Positions 4,629 through 6,404 of a stretch of DNA of 6,404 nucleotides are shown here, in pieces (position 1 is the first letter of the stretch; each line of letters starts with the position of its first letter). The stretch lies in NCBI GenBank assembly GCA_937952135.1, contig CALFYL010000275.1, positions 1 to 6,404 on the forward strand, read 5' to 3'. The notes beneath the pieces were generated by a model that saw only the letters and a program-made list of their open reading frames with translations, ran no database searches and was not told where the DNA came from. Position numbers and translations under genes: made by a program. Source of the DNA: an uncultured Planctomycetia bacterium (lineage in GTDB: Bacteria; Planctomycetota; UBA1135; GCA-002686595).

Positions 4629-6013
4629 GCGGCGCGCGAAGGGCGTTGGGGCGGCTCGCGCAGTTGGTGGCGCTCGCGCTCGTCGCCGCGTGCTCCGAGC
4701 CCGCGGCGCCTCGGCCGCCGAACGTCGTCGTGATCCTGATCGACACGCTGCGCCCCGATCACTTGCAGCCCTACGGCTACAAGCACGCGACTTCGCCGTA
4801 CCTCGCGGAGCTCGCGGCGCGCGGCGTGCTCTTCGAGCGCGCGTACTCCGCCTCGACGTGGACCGCCCCGGCGACGGCGTCGCTGTTCACGGGGCTGTAT
4901 CCCAATGAACACGGCGTCGTCGAAGGCTTCTTCGTGCACCGCGCGCGCAAGGCGGGGCAGCCGGCGTCGAAAGAGAACGGCGACGTGCAGGGCGAGGCGA
5001 AGGAGCGCTGGGACAAGAATCAGGACGCGGTGGTGTCGCTCAACCGCTTGCCCGACGCGCTGCCGACGGCGCCGGAGCTGTTCGCGGCCGCGGGCTACGC
5101 GACCTTCGGCTTCAGCTCGAACGTCAACATCACCTCGCGCATCGGCTTCGACCGCGGCTTCCAGCACTTCGCGGACTTCACGGGGCCGGAGCACGGCAAG
5201 GGCGCCCAGGCGGAGCAGGCGCTCGAGCAAGTGCGCGCGTGGAAGAGCGAATTGAGCGGGGAGAAGCCCTACTTCTTGTACTTGCACTTCAACGACGTGC
5301 ACGCGCCCTGGCGCGAGCGCGCGCGCGTGTACGAGCCCGGCGCGGAGGATCTGGCAGCCGAGCGCGCGGCGTATGACGCGGAGTTGCGGCACCTCGACGA
5401 GACTCTGCGGCGAATCGACGACGAGCTCGAGTGGGACGACGACACGCTGGTGTGCGTGCTCAGCGACCACGGCGAGGAGTTCGGCGAGCACGGGGACCTC
5501 GGGCACGGCTACTCGCTGCACGCGGAGTTGATGCGCATCGCGCTGGTGTTCTCGTGGCCCGCGGAGTTGCCGGGCGGCCGCAAGCTCGACACGCCGGCGA
5601 GCATCGTCGACGTGTTGCCGACGCTCGCGCAGCTCGCGGGCGTGCCGGCGCCGCAACAGCTCGGCGGGGTGTCGCTCGCGCCGCTCCTCGCGGGGAAAGC
5701 GCCGCCGCCCGAACGCACGCTGTTCGCGCTGCGCTTCAAGGACGGCGGTGTGCGCCAACTTTGGGCCGCGCAGCGCGGGCGCTGGAAGCTGATCCTCTCG
5801 GGCCGCGGCCCGCAGCTCTACGACCACGAGCGCGATCCCTTCGAGCGGACCGATGTCTCCGCGGAGCACGCGGAAGTGCTCGCGTCGTTGATGAACGACT
5901 TGCGCGCCTTCCGCGCGCGCACGCTCGCGTCCGCGAGCGAGAAATTCGAGGTCGAGCTCGACGCCGAAGCGCTCCGCGCTCTCGAAGCCCTCGGCTACAC
6001 CGACGGGAAGTAG
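4625..6013 (+). CDS. Sulfatase/alkaline-phosphatase superfamily lipoprotein with Thr at the nucleophile position
   Basis: This encodes 462 residues. A lipoprotein signal (Arg5-Arg6, hydrophobic 11-22, lipobox VAAC with Cys23) implies membrane anchoring outside the cytoplasm. The sulfatase fold is clear: NVVVILIDTLRPDHL (33-47, metal ligand Asp40), catalytic loop TWTAPATASLFTGLYPNEHG (78-97), HFNDVHAPW (221-229), LSDHGEEFGEHG (279-290, ligands Asp281 and His282) and WKLI with Lys388. The classical C/S-x-P-x-R signature is replaced by T80-A-P-A-T84, so neither the formylglycine precursor nor the usual Arg is present. Thr nucleophiles occur in related phosphotransferases of this superfamily, so a phosphate, phosphonate or phospholipid-type substrate is as likely as a sulfate ester. 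A charged insert sits at about 102-140. The frame is open far upstream, but that extension is Arg-rich shadow sequence; the ATG in the ATGA overlap at 4625 directly precedes the lipobox signal. The stop is TAG. Confidence 0.9.
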   Translation: MSGARRALGRLAQLVALALVAACSEPAAPRPPNVVVILIDTLRPDHLQPYGYKHATSPYLAELAARGVLFERAYSASTWTAPATASLFTGLYPNEHGVVEGFFVHRARKAGQPASKENGDVQGEAKERWDKNQDAVVSLNRLPDALPTAPELFAAAGYATFGFSSNVNITSRIGFDRGFQHFADFTGPEHGKGAQAEQALEQVRAWKSELSGEKPYFLYLHFNDVHAPWRERARVYEPGAEDLAAERAAYDAELRHLDETLRRIDDELEWDDDTLVCVLSDHGEEFGEHGDLGHGYSLHAELMRIALVFSWPAELPGGRKLDTPASIVDVLPTLAQLAGVPAPQQLGGVSLAPLLAGKAPPPERTLFALRFKDGGVRQLWAAQRGRWKLILSGRGPQLYDHERDPFERTDVSAEHAEVLASLMNDLRAFRARTLASASEKFEVELDAEALRALEALGYTDGK

Positions 6014-6034
6014 CTCGCGCGACCCGCTTGGAAG

Positions 6035-6040
6035 TAGACT
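6035..6040 (+). promoter_or_regulatory. Putative -10 element (TAGACT) for the last gene
   Basis: TAGACT matches four of six bases of TATAAT and lies in the 95-base gap after the sulfatase-like gene. Transcription would start near 6047 and give a leader of about 60 bases, unlike the leaderless arrangement upstream. No clear -35 box is seen and no convincing terminator hairpin precedes it, so read-through from the upstream gene is also possible. Confidence 0.25.
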
Positions 6041-6089
6041 GCGCGGCGCGTCGAGAACCGAGCGGAGGTTCCTCGCGCACGTCACGGAC

Positions 6090-6105
6090 AGGGGAGAACG
6101 GAAAG
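6090..6105 (+). promoter_or_regulatory. Ribosome binding region of the last gene
   Basis: AGGGGAG (6090-6096) and GGAAAG (6100-6105) precede the ATG at 6109, at spacings of 12 and 3 bases. One is a little far and the other a little close, but the purine-rich stretch as a whole supports this start codon. Confidence 0.5.
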
Positions 6106-6108
6106 TCG

Positions 6109-6404
6109 ATGAATTGGCTCGAGATTTGGCTCGTCGGGTTGTTGGCGGCATCTGGCGCGACCCAGCGACAGAGTGAGGAAGGTCGAAGCGCGAACATGTC
6201 GCCGAGTATCGGCGCCGCAGTCAGCAACGCATCCAAGTCGATAGTGTCCACGCGCGGCGACGACCCCAAGCGCATCGCGCAGGGCTTGAAGTCGAAGGAC
6301 GAAGAGAAGGTCCGGCGTGCGGTGTCGGAGCTTGCGGCGCTAGGAAGCGAGGGCGTGCCGTACCTGGCGGATGCGCTCGAGTTCGAGAGCAGCTTCGTGC
6401 GGCG
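6109..6404 (+). CDS. Probable exported HEAT-like repeat protein (partial, N-terminal 98 residues)
   Basis: The frame runs off the window end. The N-terminus MNWLEIWLVGLLAASGA looks like a short export signal or anchor, though it has no positive charge before the hydrophobic core. A Ser/Ala-rich linker (about 22-48) follows. Two amphipathic helices come next, DPKRIAQGLKSKDEEKVRRA (52-71) and ELAALGSEGVPYLADALE (74-91). Their pattern of a helix, the step 'ALGSEGVPYLADAL' and then another helix is that of HEAT/armadillo-type repeats, where 'LG..A.P.L..AL' is typical. Codons such as ata, cta and gga appear here but are rare in the genes upstream. Such repeats usually mediate protein binding; no specific role can be read. 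More repeats would be expected beyond the edge. Confidence 0.6.
   Translation, partial: MNWLEIWLVGLLAASGATQRQSEEGRSANMSPSIGAAVSNASKSIVSTRGDDPKRIAQGLKSKDEEKVRRAVSELAALGSEGVPYLADALEFESSFVR

Noticed and set aside
6014..6108. Terminator after the sulfatase-like gene
   Set aside because: Only a 4-bp stem with a 2-base loop (gagg-tt-cctc) and imperfect GC repeats are visible, none convincing.
4391..6151. A 586-codon minus-strand frame opposite the sulfatase-like gene
   Set aside because: It has the same antisense GC artefact, with an Arg/Leu/Glu/Val-rich composition, no recognisable family and no start context.
1..6404. CRISPR array, tRNA, insertion sequence or attachment site
   Set aside because: No regularly spaced direct repeats, no tRNA-like cloverleaf with a TTC-type arm and no transposase motif or terminal inverted repeats were noticed on either strand.

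Overview
The window is a high-GC (roughly two-thirds G+C) bacterial chromosome segment. Third codon positions are strongly G/C biased and spurious open frames are frequent. The protein content suggests an environmental Gram-negative with an elaborate envelope and secretome, such as a member of the Planctomycetota or Myxococcota: a secreted FAS1 protein, a thrombospondin-3-like Ca-binding metzincin, a sulfatase-fold lipoprotein and a HEAT-like exported protein. That placement is inferred from gene content only. No mobile element, CRISPR array, tRNA or rRNA was seen.

Layout. Positions 1-59 are the last codons of an aconitate hydratase (plus strand), followed by a GC-rich hairpin with a perfect 14-bp stem at 91-126. 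This hairpin separates it from a convergent minus-strand gene for a secreted protein with two fasciclin (FAS1) domains (1104 down to 193). The FAS1 gene carries an in-frame TAG at 319-321. The missing C-terminal 41 residues of the second domain, including its conserved H2-like box, continue in the same frame to a TGA at 193-195. A divergent intergenic region of about 320 bases (1105-1426) holds the FAS1 gene's Shine-Dalgarno site, an inverted repeat in its leader and a probable promoter for the next plus-strand gene.

Three plus-strand genes follow closely: a polytopic membrane protein of unknown function (1427-2317), a secreted zinc metalloprotease of the metzincin type with Ca-binding repeats and a propeller-like C-terminus (2349-4628), and a sulfatase/alkaline-phosphatase-superfamily lipoprotein (4625-6013). 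The last two overlap by 4 bases (ATGA) and are probably translationally coupled. The sulfatase-like protein has Thr where classical sulfatases have the formylglycine-forming Cys/Ser, so it is unlikely to be a formylglycine-dependent sulfatase. The first two genes lack a Shine-Dalgarno sequence and have a -10-like hexamer 6-7 bases before the ATG, which suggests leaderless transcripts. The window ends in the first 98 codons of another exported protein with a HEAT-like helical segment (6109 onward).

Taken together, 2349-6013 looks like a small unit for processing extracellular or surface polymers: a Ca/Zn protease plus a membrane-anchored Thr-nucleophile hydrolase or transferase. Its substrate cannot be read from the sequence. 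I see no clear evidence of a wholly new system. The points most worth checking are the amber codon in the FAS1 gene, the protease/Thr-'sulfatase' coupling with its non-canonical active site, and the uncharacterised membrane protein.
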